Source: Candidatus Pacearchaeota archaeon
GTDB lineage: Archaea; Nanoarchaeota; Nanoarchaeia; Pacearchaeales; GW2011-AR1
Assembly: GCA_002686195.1 (NCBI GenBank)
Contig: NZAS01000031.1
Coordinates: 1 to 10,222 of the forward strand
Direction of reading: 5' to 3'
Length of the DNA stretch: 10,222 nt
Of this stretch, positions 1-5,072 are shown in pieces. Both the position numbers and the translations under genes were made by a program. Every line of letters starts with the position of its first letter. The first letter of the stretch is position 1. The notes under the pieces are model-generated. The model saw nothing but the letters and a program-made list of their open reading frames with translations. It was not told where the DNA came from and did no database searches.

Positions 1-53
1 AAGGATAAGGATAAAAATATCCCTTTCTAAGGGACAATAGCCTCCCATCCCAC

Positions 54-91
54 GATAGAGCTCGTAGCTGCTTTCTGCTGCGGGCTCTATC
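54..91 (+). terminator. Terminator-like 15-bp hairpin
   Basis: Arms 54-68 and 77-91 pair over 15 bp (two G-U wobbles) around the loop TGCTTTCT. A short, weak T-rich tail (TTCTTG) follows. No gene precedes it inside the window, so it probably ends a gene lying to the left. A smaller hairpin, CCCTT-TCT-AAGGG, sits just before it at 21-33. The weak tail means it could instead be an RNA-processing or stability hairpin. Confidence 0.55.
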
Positions 92-139
92 TTCTTGTGG
101 AATATAACAATTCATTTCTAATTAATATATAAATAATAT

Positions 140-168
140 TTGCATTGCTTAGCACTGAATTCTATAAT
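140..168 (+). promoter_or_regulatory. Sigma70-type promoter for the zinc-ribbon gene
   Basis: TTGCAT (140-145), a 17-nt spacer, then a perfect TATAAT (163-168). Transcription would start near 175, giving a leader of about 120 nt before the start codon at 295. The spacer contains AGCACTGA, a word repeated across the left half. The -35 is poor (TTG plus three mismatches), but it resembles the -35 of the ncRNA promoter at 2457 (TTGCAC). The leader holds a possible hairpin, GGGTCT/AGACCC (210-215/229-234). No gene is visible in 1-294. Confidence 0.6.
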
Positions 169-294
169 ATATAAATGAGGAGATGCCGTACAATCCTCTC
201 TACGTTACTGGGTCTTCATATAACACTGAGACCCTCATTCCTTACATGAGCTCCTGAGACGGCGCTGAGAGTTCTTAAAAGAGGCAGCACTGAT

Positions 295-507
295 ATGAGT
301 GAAAAACTAAAGATACCTTTAACATGCCCATCATGTGATTACAGCTTACGTGGGTTGAGTATTCCTGACCTTTGTCCTGAATGTGGTTCTGATCCTTATA
401 TTAGAGAGAAGAGCTCTACAGCTAAGACCTGGCTTATATGGGGATGTGTAGGTTTAGGTTGTGGGGCTGTTATAGACTTATTATCATATACAGCTTCTTT
501 AATTTAG
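295..507 (+). CDS. Small zinc-ribbon protein with one C-terminal membrane segment
   Basis: 70 aa. Residues 11-30 form a C-x2-C-x12-C-x2-C zinc ribbon (C11, C14, C27, C30) in the context C-P-S-C-D-Y-S-L-R-G...C-P-E-C-G. Residues 45-69 are hydrophobic and look like one transmembrane helix, so the ribbon probably faces one side of the inner membrane. No catalytic motif is seen. The C-x-x-C-x-Y-x-L-R-G...C-P-E-C-G pattern is, from memory, very frequent in small proteins of Planctomycetes and related bacteria, which is a host hint. The start is supported by AGAGG at 280-284, about 10 nt upstream. Its promoter is at 140-168. Molecular role unknown. Confidence 0.75.
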   Translation: MSEKLKIPLTCPSCDYSLRGLSIPDLCPECGSDPYIREKSSTAKTWLIWGCVGLGCGAVIDLLSYTASLI

Positions 508-549
508 CGCGAAAAAGGAAAATTGCTTAATTCTTAAAAATAGAGATGT

Positions 550-840
550 ATGAAAGAAATAAAGACCGCATCGTATATCGAGAAAGCAGCAGCTATGAGC
601 TTAAAGAAGCGACAGAAGAAGATAGTGAAAGATATAGAGAAGCTGGATCTACCAGAGATGAAGTTTGAATTCATACGAGGAACAGCTCATCCTGGTTTTA
701 TCATCACCCTCAATCTAGATGGTGCATTAGTGACAAAAAAGTTCACCATGTCAGGGTCCCCTAAGGATGACAACTCAGAGAGACAGGCTGTAAGAGAGAT
801 TAGGAGATGGGTTAGGTCAGAACAAGAGTCACGTAAGTAG
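550..840 (+). CDS. Small basic hypothetical protein, possibly HicA-like fold
   Basis: 96 aa, rich in Lys and Arg, beginning with a charged helix (residues 1-33). The rest reads like beta strands 'KFEFIRG-HPGFIITL--LDGALVTKKFTMSGSP', then a helix 'ERQAVREIRRWVRS'. That order (G-x-H/K, two or three strands, 'S-P...R.A...IR..LR') recalls the HicA-like small phage proteins with a 'TPSDxRAxxNxxxxLRR' ending. The similarity is weak and the catalytic His is uncertain. It lies 42 nt after the zinc-ribbon gene with no terminator between, so the two may share a transcript. The ribosome site is poor (TAGAG). An overlapping ATG at 546 is in another frame. Confidence 0.55.
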   Translation: MKEIKTASYIEKAAAMSLKKRQKKIVKDIEKLDLPEMKFEFIRGTAHPGFIITLNLDGALVTKKFTMSGSPKDDNSERQAVREIRRWVRSEQESRK

Positions 841-867
841 CTCTACACTACCTTTTTGCCACTTATA

Positions 868-951
868 TTAAAAATGCATAAACTGTGATCCTATAAAAGG
901 AGGCACTGATATAGATTTTGAGCTCGTAGAGTTTAAAAATGCATAAACTGT
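868..951 (+). promoter_or_regulatory. Two copies of the ATGCATAA box upstream of the SET operon
   Basis: A 19-nt word, TTAAAAATGCATAAACTGT, occurs exactly at 868-886 and 933-951. The first is followed 10 nt later by TATAAA (892-897), a plausible -10. A similar TATAGA follows the second at 973-978, but the spacing differs. The core AAATGCATAA recurs upstream of every gene right of 6 kb. Position and orientation suggest a phage promoter or activator box; palindromic ATGCAT could equally be an operator. The segment 894-915 resembles the translation start of the zinc-ribbon gene (276-297: A-rich, GAGG, GCACTGATAT) but its ATG is lost. Confidence 0.5.
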
Positions 952-985
952 TTTATTTCCCTATGCCGTTTTTATAGAATTGTGC

Positions 986-998
986 TTATTAATAAATA
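986..998 (+). promoter_or_regulatory. TTATTAAT(AAATA) element before the 108-aa gene
   Basis: TTATTAATAA (986-995) is a perfect palindrome and continues as AATAAATA, similar to the T4-type late promoter core TATAAATA. It lies only 14 nt before the start codon at 1009, too close for an ordinary leader if it were a late promoter. Related elements are at 2784, 6083, 7299 and 9184. Function is inferred. Confidence 0.3.
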
Positions 999-1008
999 AA
1001 ATGTCATC

Positions 1009-1335
1009 ATGGATGACATGGACGAACAAATATCAATATCTATGCGGCGGAAGGGATCAGATGGGACCTCACATGTAAAAACGTGTTCCAGGTTGAAGTA
1101 TGACTACTCCATAGATGACTATCTCAGGGAATATGATGAGCACTCACGTGAAACAATCGAAGACGTCGCTGATCAGCTAGCCTGCATGTCGCCGTCAGAT
1201 CTCCAGTCCATGATAGATCGTATGGGTTGCGAGCAGCACCTGCAGCTACAGAAGCTTCTTAATGCATGGGACTGTGAATATTCATCAAATCATCCGGAGC
1301 TAGAAAATGAAGAAGGCGAAGATTATGGATTTTAA
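1009..1335 (+). CDS. Acidic hypothetical protein
   Basis: 108 aa, acidic at both ends, ending in an E/D-rich tail. The middle (residues 30-90) is predicted helical: 'DYLREYDEHSRETIEDVADQLACMSPSDLQSMIDRM...LQKLLNAW'. I do not recognise a family. It is first in a tight group: its stop lies 13 nt before the SET gene, whose ribosome site overlaps the spacer. There is no Shine-Dalgarno sequence, and the ATG at 1009 lies exactly in the loop of a perfect 8-bp hairpin (1001-1019). Translation could alternatively begin at the in-frame ATG at 1018 (MDEQ...). The ordinary codon pattern and tight linkage support a real gene. Confidence 0.6.
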   Translation: MDDMDEQISISMRRKGSDGTSHVKTCSRLKYDYSIDDYLREYDEHSRETIEDVADQLACMSPSDLQSMIDRMGCEQHLQLQKLLNAWDCEYSSNHPELENEEGEDYGF

Positions 1336-1348
1336 TAAGGAATGAAAA

Positions 1349-2197
1349 ATGAGTAAAAAGAAAGCAAGTTCGAAGAAGAAGGCAACAAATTCGAAGAAGA
1401 AGACAAAAGATAGTACCGGATCTCCAGTTGATCACAGTGCCCAGGGGTCCGCCGAAGACCAGGATACTTTCGGTCCCTTTCATATGAATTTCCTAGGAGA
1501 ATGCGACGTCCCTCCTGTCGGCATACGAGCTGAAGGTATGCCTAAATTCGACCTTAATTCCCCTACAGCTAATAAAATTCAAGCTGCAGCTAAAAAACTC
1601 TATGGCACTGAAGTTGTAGCTGTAGATCCAGGGAAAGCGACGACAAGCACTGATCCCAGCACTGAATCGCTGGATGAGTCTGCAACACGGGCCAAGAAAG
1701 CTGTTTTAGAGACTCACGAGAAGCTCATGCGGCAAGAAACGCCGCCAATACCGGTACTCCAAGAGAAGATCCTGGTCCCAACAAAGCTAGAGATTTGCAG
1801 CTGTGAATATAGATATGGTGTTTTTGCATCTGTGAAAATTGATGACGGCGAGATCATAGAAGAAGCGCCGTTTATCGTTGTTCCAATTAGGACCGGTGAT
1901 GCTAAAGGGAACCCTAAAGCTGCAGCACTGCTGCCGCATGTCTCTCCAATCGCGTGTGCCTGCCAGGAATGTAGAGATCTTGGACTTCGAGTAGTTCTCT
2001 CTTCAGGATATATACAGATGTACAATCACTCAGATAATCCAAATGCACGGCTGCTGCAGCACAAAGCAAATAAACGGATCTACACAATTGAGGCACTGAA
2101 GACAATTGAACCTGGGGAACAAATATTTATTAATTATGGTCCTGGATATCCTCGTGAATGGCTTCGTCAACCTCATTTAAGAGAATCAGATGTTTAA
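1349..2197 (+). CDS. SET-domain protein, probable lysine methyltransferase, with lysine-repeat N-terminal tail
   Basis: 282 aa. SET domains transfer a methyl group from S-adenosylmethionine to protein lysines. Residues about 146-272 carry the hallmarks in order: R-Y-G-V-F-A (155-160), the N-H-S-x-x-P-N cofactor/active-site motif (226-232), and G-E-Q-I-F-I-N-Y-G with the catalytic-type tyrosine (256-264, Y263). Five cysteines (C150, C152, C203, C205, C208) lie in the domain and might bind metal. Residues 1-20 are a histone-tail-like run of S/A-K-K-K repeats encoded by near-repeated DNA; 21-145 is low complexity with helices. Start: ATG with AAGGA at 1337-1341. Substrate unknown; self-methylation of the tail or a host DNA-binding protein is a guess. 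Confidence 0.8.
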   Translation: MSKKKASSKKKATNSKKKTKDSTGSPVDHSAQGSAEDQDTFGPFHMNFLGECDVPPVGIRAEGMPKFDLNSPTANKIQAAAKKLYGTEVVAVDPGKATTSTDPSTESLDESATRAKKAVLETHEKLMRQETPPIPVLQEKILVPTKLEICSCEYRYGVFASVKIDDGEIIEEAPFIVVPIRTGDAKGNPKAAALLPHVSPIACACQECRDLGLRVVLSSGYIQMYNHSDNPNARLLQHKANKRIYTIEALKTIEPGEQIFINYGPGYPREWLRQPHLRESDV

Positions 2198-2351
2198 ACT
2201 AACTGAAGAAGACAAAAAAGAGATCATCAGGCACTGTTTGCTGCTTCTTGAATACGGATGGGAATATGAGGATGTGAGACGACTTGTTGGTCAAAAGGAC
2301 TTTGAAATCTTTCAAGACTTTTATTTTGACTGTGTTGAAGAGGGAGAATGA
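2190..2351 (+). CDS. Small acidic ORF overlapping the SET gene
   Basis: 53 aa, starting MFKLTEEDKKEII and ending VEEGE. It begins at ATG 2190, overlapping the last 8 nt of the SET gene in another frame, which suggests translational coupling. The ribosome site is weak (AAGAGA about 9 nt upstream). It appears mostly helical and acidic, with no recognised family. The strong hairpin at 2366-2400 follows 14 nt after its stop, as expected for the last gene of an operon. Its short length is the main doubt. Confidence 0.5.
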   Translation: MFKLTEEDKKEIIRHCLLLLEYGWEYEDVRRLVGQKDFEIFQDFYFDCVEEGE

Positions 2352-2365
2352 TCGTCTGTGAGATT

Positions 2366-2400
2366 TTTATAAAGAATTCACTACGTTAATTCTTTATAAA
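2366..2400 (+). terminator. AT-rich hairpin closing the SET operon
   Basis: Perfect 13-bp arms, TTTATAAAGAATT (2366-2378) and its complement (2388-2400), with a 9-nt loop and then TCTTTTG. The GC content is low for an intrinsic terminator. A second imperfect AT-rich hairpin follows (TTTTGAAG 2403-2410 with CTTCAAAA 2435-2442). Together they separate the operon from the ncRNA promoter. Confidence 0.5.
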
Positions 2401-2456
2401 TCTTTTGAAGTCCTTCTTTTCTGGCGAAAAAAGTCTTCAAAAAAGTTGCCAAATAT

Positions 2457-2485
2457 TTGCACAGCCCTTTTTCTAGTTATATAGT
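2457..2485 (+). promoter_or_regulatory. Promoter of the candidate ncRNA
   Basis: TTGCAC (2457-2462), a 17-nt spacer, then TATAGT (2480-2485), predicting a start near 2492. It matches the layout of the promoter at 140-168 (TTGCAT, 17 nt, TATAAT). It lies in a gene-free stretch directly before the structured RNA. Confidence 0.55.
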
Positions 2486-2490
2486 GTTTT

Positions 2491-2692
2491 AGTCAAGGGA
2501 AAATCAGCGAAGGTGGGTAACCACAAGAGCTGATGAAACCCTCGGTTAGACGAAACTAAATTGATGAAGCCAGGCAACTGGAAGAGTTGATGAAGATGAG
2601 TCAAAGGGGTGGCTAGGGAAACCTAGTCACTTCTTTTCTTTACCCCCGGAATGCGAGGCGCCTTGTGAAATATCGAGGTGCCTTGTTTTTTT
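2491..2692 (+). ncRNA. Candidate structured ncRNA of about 200 nt (unrecognised class)
   Basis: No ORF covers this stretch, but it folds locally. Hairpin 1 (2503-2534): outer stem ATCAGC/GCTGAT, internal loop GAAG/AAGA, inner stem GTGG/CCAC, loop GTAA. Hairpin 2 (2560-2591): outer stem ATTGAT/GTTGAT (pairs with G-U wobbles), the same GAAG/AAGA loop, inner stem CCAG/CTGG, loop GCAA. Both end in GNRA tetraloops. Hairpin 3 (2603-2636) is a 15-bp stem with a GAAA loop. TTTAGT (2488-2493) can pair with ACTAAA (2555-2560). TGATGAA occurs three times. The two small hairpins share loops but differ in paired bases, the expected signature of selected structure. It is bounded by a promoter (2457-2485) and a terminator (2654-2692). 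I match it to no known RNA family. Function unknown. Confidence 0.6.
2654..2692 (+). terminator. Intrinsic terminator of the ncRNA
   Basis: CGAGGCGCCTTG (2654-2665) and CGAGGTGCCTTG (2674-2685) are both near-direct repeats and complementary, giving a 12-bp stem with G-U pairs around TGAAATAT, followed by seven Ts (2686-2692). Because each arm contains the near-palindrome AGGYGCCT, it reads as a repeat and a stem at once. Confidence 0.8.
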
Positions 2693-2783
2693 ATAGGACA
2701 AATTGAGAAAAGATAAAAATACAATATCTATATAGATGCAGGCACAGATTCATAATGTGGACAACTTGTGGATAGAGCACTGC

Positions 2784-2796
2784 TTTATTAATAAAT
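2784..2796 (+). promoter_or_regulatory. TTTATTAATAAA palindrome before the exonuclease gene
   Basis: A perfect 12-bp palindrome (2784-2795) 25 nt before the ATG at 2820. It belongs to the same AT-rich element type as 986 and 6083. No convincing sigma70 pair is seen between the ncRNA terminator and this gene, so it is the best promoter candidate here. Confidence 0.35.
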
Positions 2797-2819
2797 GATT
2801 TTACAGAAAGAATGATTAT

Positions 2820-3464
2820 ATGGAACAATTCCCCATAAATATTAAAAATGCCAAAAATGTCAATGCATGGGAAAATACTATCACTGTGGATCCGCGTCGC
2901 ATCATGGTGTATGACATAGAAACGACCGGCGTCACTAAGTTTGATCACATCACCACTATTGCCTGGTCAATTGGGGGCCACGTGAAATACTCCATGTTTG
3001 GAGATGACTGGACTGAATTCGAAGAAGACTGGCGCCGCGCATCAGGGACCGTCACATTCAACGGGACCTATTTTGATGAAAAGTTCATCACTAAGGATCT
3101 TGCACTTCCAAAACATTCGAGACACTGCGACCTGCGGTTTTTTCTTAAAGCAGCTGGGAGGAAGGGCGGGCTGAAGAAGATGGCTGAAGCTGAAAACATG
3201 CATAGACCGGCAGAACTGGCTGACGTGGATGGGTTTTTCGCGATCACCTTATGGAAGTATTACCAGGAGACTGGGGATGAAGAAGCACTGAACCACCTAC
3301 TGGCATACAACATCTGGGATGTAATTCTTACTGCAGAGTTATTTAAGAAGTTTGTTGGACCATGGCTGCCAACGGATGATTTTGACAATCCCTTTAAAAT
3401 AAATCTAGAGAAGCTTAAGCGGATCAAGGATCACTACTCGAAGACTTCAATCATTAATGAGTAA
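2820..3464 (+). CDS. YprB-like RNase H-fold (DEDDy) exonuclease
   Basis: 214 aa. The family removes nucleotides 3' to 5' using two metal ions held by four acidic residues. Motifs in order: Exo I 'YDIETTG' (D32, E34); Exo II 'FNGTYFDEKF' (N81, G82, D86); an 'HCDL' block (D104) and a 'GGLKKMAE' region as in YprB; Exo III 'YNIWD' (Y163, D167). All expected catalytic positions are present, so it should be active. The 214-aa length means essentially a lone catalytic domain. The first 26 residues are outside the fold, and the ribosome site is weak (AGAAAG). Likely role is phage DNA or RNA processing; the substrate cannot be told from sequence. Confidence 0.8.
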   Translation: MEQFPINIKNAKNVNAWENTITVDPRRIMVYDIETTGVTKFDHITTIAWSIGGHVKYSMFGDDWTEFEEDWRRASGTVTFNGTYFDEKFITKDLALPKHSRHCDLRFFLKAAGRKGGLKKMAEAENMHRPAELADVDGFFAITLWKYYQETGDEEALNHLLAYNIWDVILTAELFKKFVGPWLPTDDFDNPFKINLEKLKRIKDHYSKTSIINE

Positions 3465-3499
3465 TTACAGAATCTACACCTATACGTCTGAAGTCGTCG

Positions 3500-3526
3500 C
3501 AAACTGACATGTTTGGTATTTTTTTT
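3500..3526 (+). terminator. Weak terminator after the exonuclease
   Basis: CAAAC (3500-3504) pairs with GTTTG (3511-3515) over a 6-nt loop, followed by a run of eight Ts after TA. A second T8 run follows, broken by ATGC. The 5-bp stem is short, but the T-run is strong. Confidence 0.4.
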
Positions 3527-3559
3527 ATGCTTTTTTTTAATAAAAACATATAGTAGGCT

Positions 3560-3763
3560 ATGAGATATCGTATCTGGGATGAAAAAACGTCGAAAATCAT
3601 TGAAGCTTCAAGTATGGGAGATGCATTTTACTCTTCACGAGATGAGTTCCCTGGTGACTTTGAAATAGAACGGCTTGACAACTGGGATTGTGATCCAGTG
3701 GATCAAAATCATGACATAAAAAGATTTATTAATTGGGATAATAAATACAATCACACAAAATAA
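3560..3763 (+). CDS. Small hypothetical protein
   Basis: 67 aa, beginning MRYRIWDEKTSKIIEASS, a beta-rich start, and ending in a polar stretch. It is rich in Asp, Trp and aromatic residues. No family recognised. The ribosome site is poor: GTAGG ends only 4 nt before the ATG. It stands alone, with T-runs before it and a strong terminator at 3867-3902 after it. Its last codons overlap a GATTTATTAATT word, so composition alone does not make it secure. Confidence 0.5.
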   Translation: MRYRIWDEKTSKIIEASSMGDAFYSSRDEFPGDFEIERLDNWDCDPVDQNHDIKRFINWDNKYNHTK

Positions 3764-3866
3764 AGATTCTTCAAAGAAGATATACTTTGTTTTGCAAAAA
3801 GATTTATTAAAAAACTACAGTAAGAAGAACTACTTGAGAATCTGAATTTTCTCTCTTCTCCCCTCC

Positions 3867-3902
3867 AAAAGTCCCTCACCAAGATATGTGAGGGACTTTT
3901 TT
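3867..3902 (+). terminator. Strong intrinsic terminator after the 67-aa gene
   Basis: A perfect 13-bp stem, AAAAGTCCCTCAC with its complement (3867-3879/3888-3900), 8-nt loop CAAGATAT, and a T-run of six (3897-3902). The opposite strand ends in four Ts, so some leftward termination is possible. Confidence 0.85.
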
Positions 3903-3912
3903 GTTCATTATT

Positions 3913-3943
3913 AAAAAACTCCCTGGAGGCTAATCACAGGGAG
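3913..3943 (-). terminator. Terminator for the leftward Fic-like gene
   Basis: Read on the - strand: CTCCCTG (3943-3937), 11-nt loop, CAGGGAG (3925-3919), then TTTTTT (3918-3913). The stem is 7 bp. With the + terminator at 3867-3902 it forms a back-to-back pair between convergent transcripts. Confidence 0.65.
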
Positions 3944-4057
3944 CTAGTAAAATAAACCCCTTCTCTCTTCTCCACAATAAGTGGGTAGGGGCTGTAAGTA
4001 TGTGTACAGTATAGAGATATGATTCAAATATGCAAGAGATTTAGCAATAAAATACCA

Positions 4058-4122
4058 ACACTGAATTATGGAATCATTAAAAATAGAACATTCACAGAAT
4101 GTATGACACTGAATTATGGAAT
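4058..4122 (+). repeat. 17-nt direct repeat pair
   Basis: ACACTGAATTATGGAAT at 4058-4074 and 4106-4122, 48 nt apart, identical. Both contain the CACTGA word that is over-represented in the left half. No gene lies here on the + strand. It may be a pair of protein-binding sites or the remnant of a small duplication. Confidence 0.6.
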
Positions 4123-4256
4123 TGTATAAATAAAAGTATCCTATACAGGCTAACTTGGGGAATACTGACAATTAATAAATATTTTTTATGTGCAAGAAAA
4201 CAAAGGGGATTAATGATACTTATTTTACAATTCTTAAAAAGCGCCGGTTTTATCGG

Positions 4257-4979
4257 TCAATAATCCAAAAAACTCTCAGTCAAAACTCCTTCTGCATCAA
4301 ATAGATCTTTCCATCTCTGTATTTCAGCATGATACTCCAGTCCTAGCTCTTGATTCTCATTTCGTTCGTATTCGAAAGTATGCCAAGGAAGGGACCAATG
4401 GCACCTTAATGTGTTTGTCAACAATCTAGCACTGACCCAGTTTCCTTGAAAGAATGGACAAATGTATCCAACTTGGAATTGAGCTTTCCATGCAATTCGA
4501 GCCAGATCAGACGCAATGTTGAAGCGAATTCTGTTCGGCATAATAAATTCATCATTTTCTTGATCACATTTTTCAAACACTGAAAAGAGTGATTCCATAT
4601 TTTGAATCACGAGTCCATAGTCTACATTTGACACTTCCCCTCCTCCGGGATCTGTATTTCGAAGCTTTCGGAGCTCTGCCTTCCTGAACATGTCGTTCTT
4701 CTCATTATTGCACGGGCCAGACATTAATATATTGTTTAATTCTACAAACCATTTTAGAAAAGCGTCGTGTTGAATGAGATCTCTTTTCATGATCCATCTC
4801 CATAACTCATTACATCCATCCATTTGTCCTTGGATCCATGGATGCCTGCGTCCTTCCTTGTTGGACTCTTGTCTAACTTGCACGTGATTGACCGGTACAC
4901 CACTGAGTGAAAGTGAGTTGGCAACAAATGCCATAAATGATTTAGTCTTAGTTTCTGGAATACTTCTTTTATATTGCAA
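4257..4979 (-). CDS. Fic/Doc-fold protein with degenerate active site
   Basis: 240 aa. Fic proteins move AMP or similar groups onto target proteins using H-P-F-x-x-G-N-G-R-x-x-R. Here residues 174-185 read C-P-F-F-Q-G-N-W-V-S-A-R, in exact register but with His to Cys, Gly to Trp and Arg to Val. The rest of the fold is recognisable: 'LNNILMSG' (81-88), 'MFRKAELR', 'MESLFSVFEK', and 'LLTNTLRCHWSLPW' after the motif. E-S-N-K-E-G (38-43) sits where class II Fic proteins have the inhibitory S/T-x-x-x-E-G helix. The start is TTG at 4979, with AAGGG 9 nt before; the first ATG (4934) lacks a ribosome site. It is the only leftward gene, a moron-like setting. AMP transfer is unlikely with these changes. 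Confidence 0.65.
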   Translation of the reverse strand: MQYKRSIPETKTKSFMAFVANSLSLSGVPVNHVQVRQESNKEGRRHPWIQGQMDGCNELWRWIMKRDLIQHDAFLKWFVELNNILMSGPCNNEKNDMFRKAELRKLRNTDPGGGEVSNVDYGLVIQNMESLFSVFEKCDQENDEFIMPNRIRFNIASDLARIAWKAQFQVGYICPFFQGNWVSARLLTNTLRCHWSLPWHTFEYERNENQELGLEYHAEIQRWKDLFDAEGVLTESFLDY

Positions 4980-5008
4980 AATTTTCCCTTTTTATTGAAA
5001 TGTAATAA

Positions 5009-5038
5009 TTGCTTTTCATTTTTTTAAGAACCTATGCT
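5009..5038 (+). promoter_or_regulatory. Possible promoter for the 228-aa gene
   Basis: TTGCTT (5009-5014), an 18-nt spacer, then TATGCT (5033-5038), followed by TATATC. It lies 35-64 nt before the ATG at 5073 and is divergent from the Fic-like gene. The -10 is a moderate match only. Confidence 0.35.
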
Positions 5039-5072
5039 TATATCGGAGTTAATTATATAGGAGACCCATTTT

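Larger units (their letters stand above)
3764..4256. other. Gene-poor spacer between convergent genes
   Basis: No convincing gene is seen in these 493 nt. It holds a + strand terminator (3867-3902), a - strand terminator (3913-3943), an exact 13-nt repeat TTCTCTCTTCTCC (3849-3861, 3961-3973), and an exact 17-nt repeat ACACTGAATTATGGAAT (4058-4074, 4106-4122). The long gap between the Fic-like gene's stop (4257) and its apparent terminator (near 3913) would give a 3' tail of about 340 nt on the - strand. Confidence 0.5.

Noticed and set aside
1714..2105. Minus-strand ORFs of 103 and 63 aa inside the SET gene.
   Set aside because: Shadows of the SET coding frame: no ribosome site and no recognisable protein. 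The same holds for the - strand ORFs at 1259, 2691, 6346, 6357 and 7805.
2487..2560. Hammerhead-ribozyme-like words: TTTAGTC, CTGATGA (2530-2536) and GAAAC (2552-2556), with stem III pairing TTTAGT/ACTAAA.
   Set aside because: Stem II between CTGATGA and GAAA does not close at its base, and no stem I can form next to the core. CTGAT is better explained as part of the hairpin 1 outer stem.
2530..2594. Three TGATGA words resembling C boxes of C/D guide RNAs.
   Set aside because: No matching D boxes (CUGA) in the right places, and C/D RNAs are archaeal or eukaryotic. The words are parts of the hairpin arms and internal loops.
3944..4171. A 75-aa - strand ORF in the convergent spacer.
   Set aside because: No ribosome site and an odd Cys/Tyr/Ile-rich composition; its internal 'IIQC' repeat merely reflects the 17-nt DNA repeat.
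4099..4263. A 54-aa + strand ORF (MYDTELWNC...) overlapping the end of the Fic-like gene.
   Set aside because: No ribosome site, composition looks like AT-rich noise, and it runs across one copy of the 17-nt repeat and into the convergent gene.
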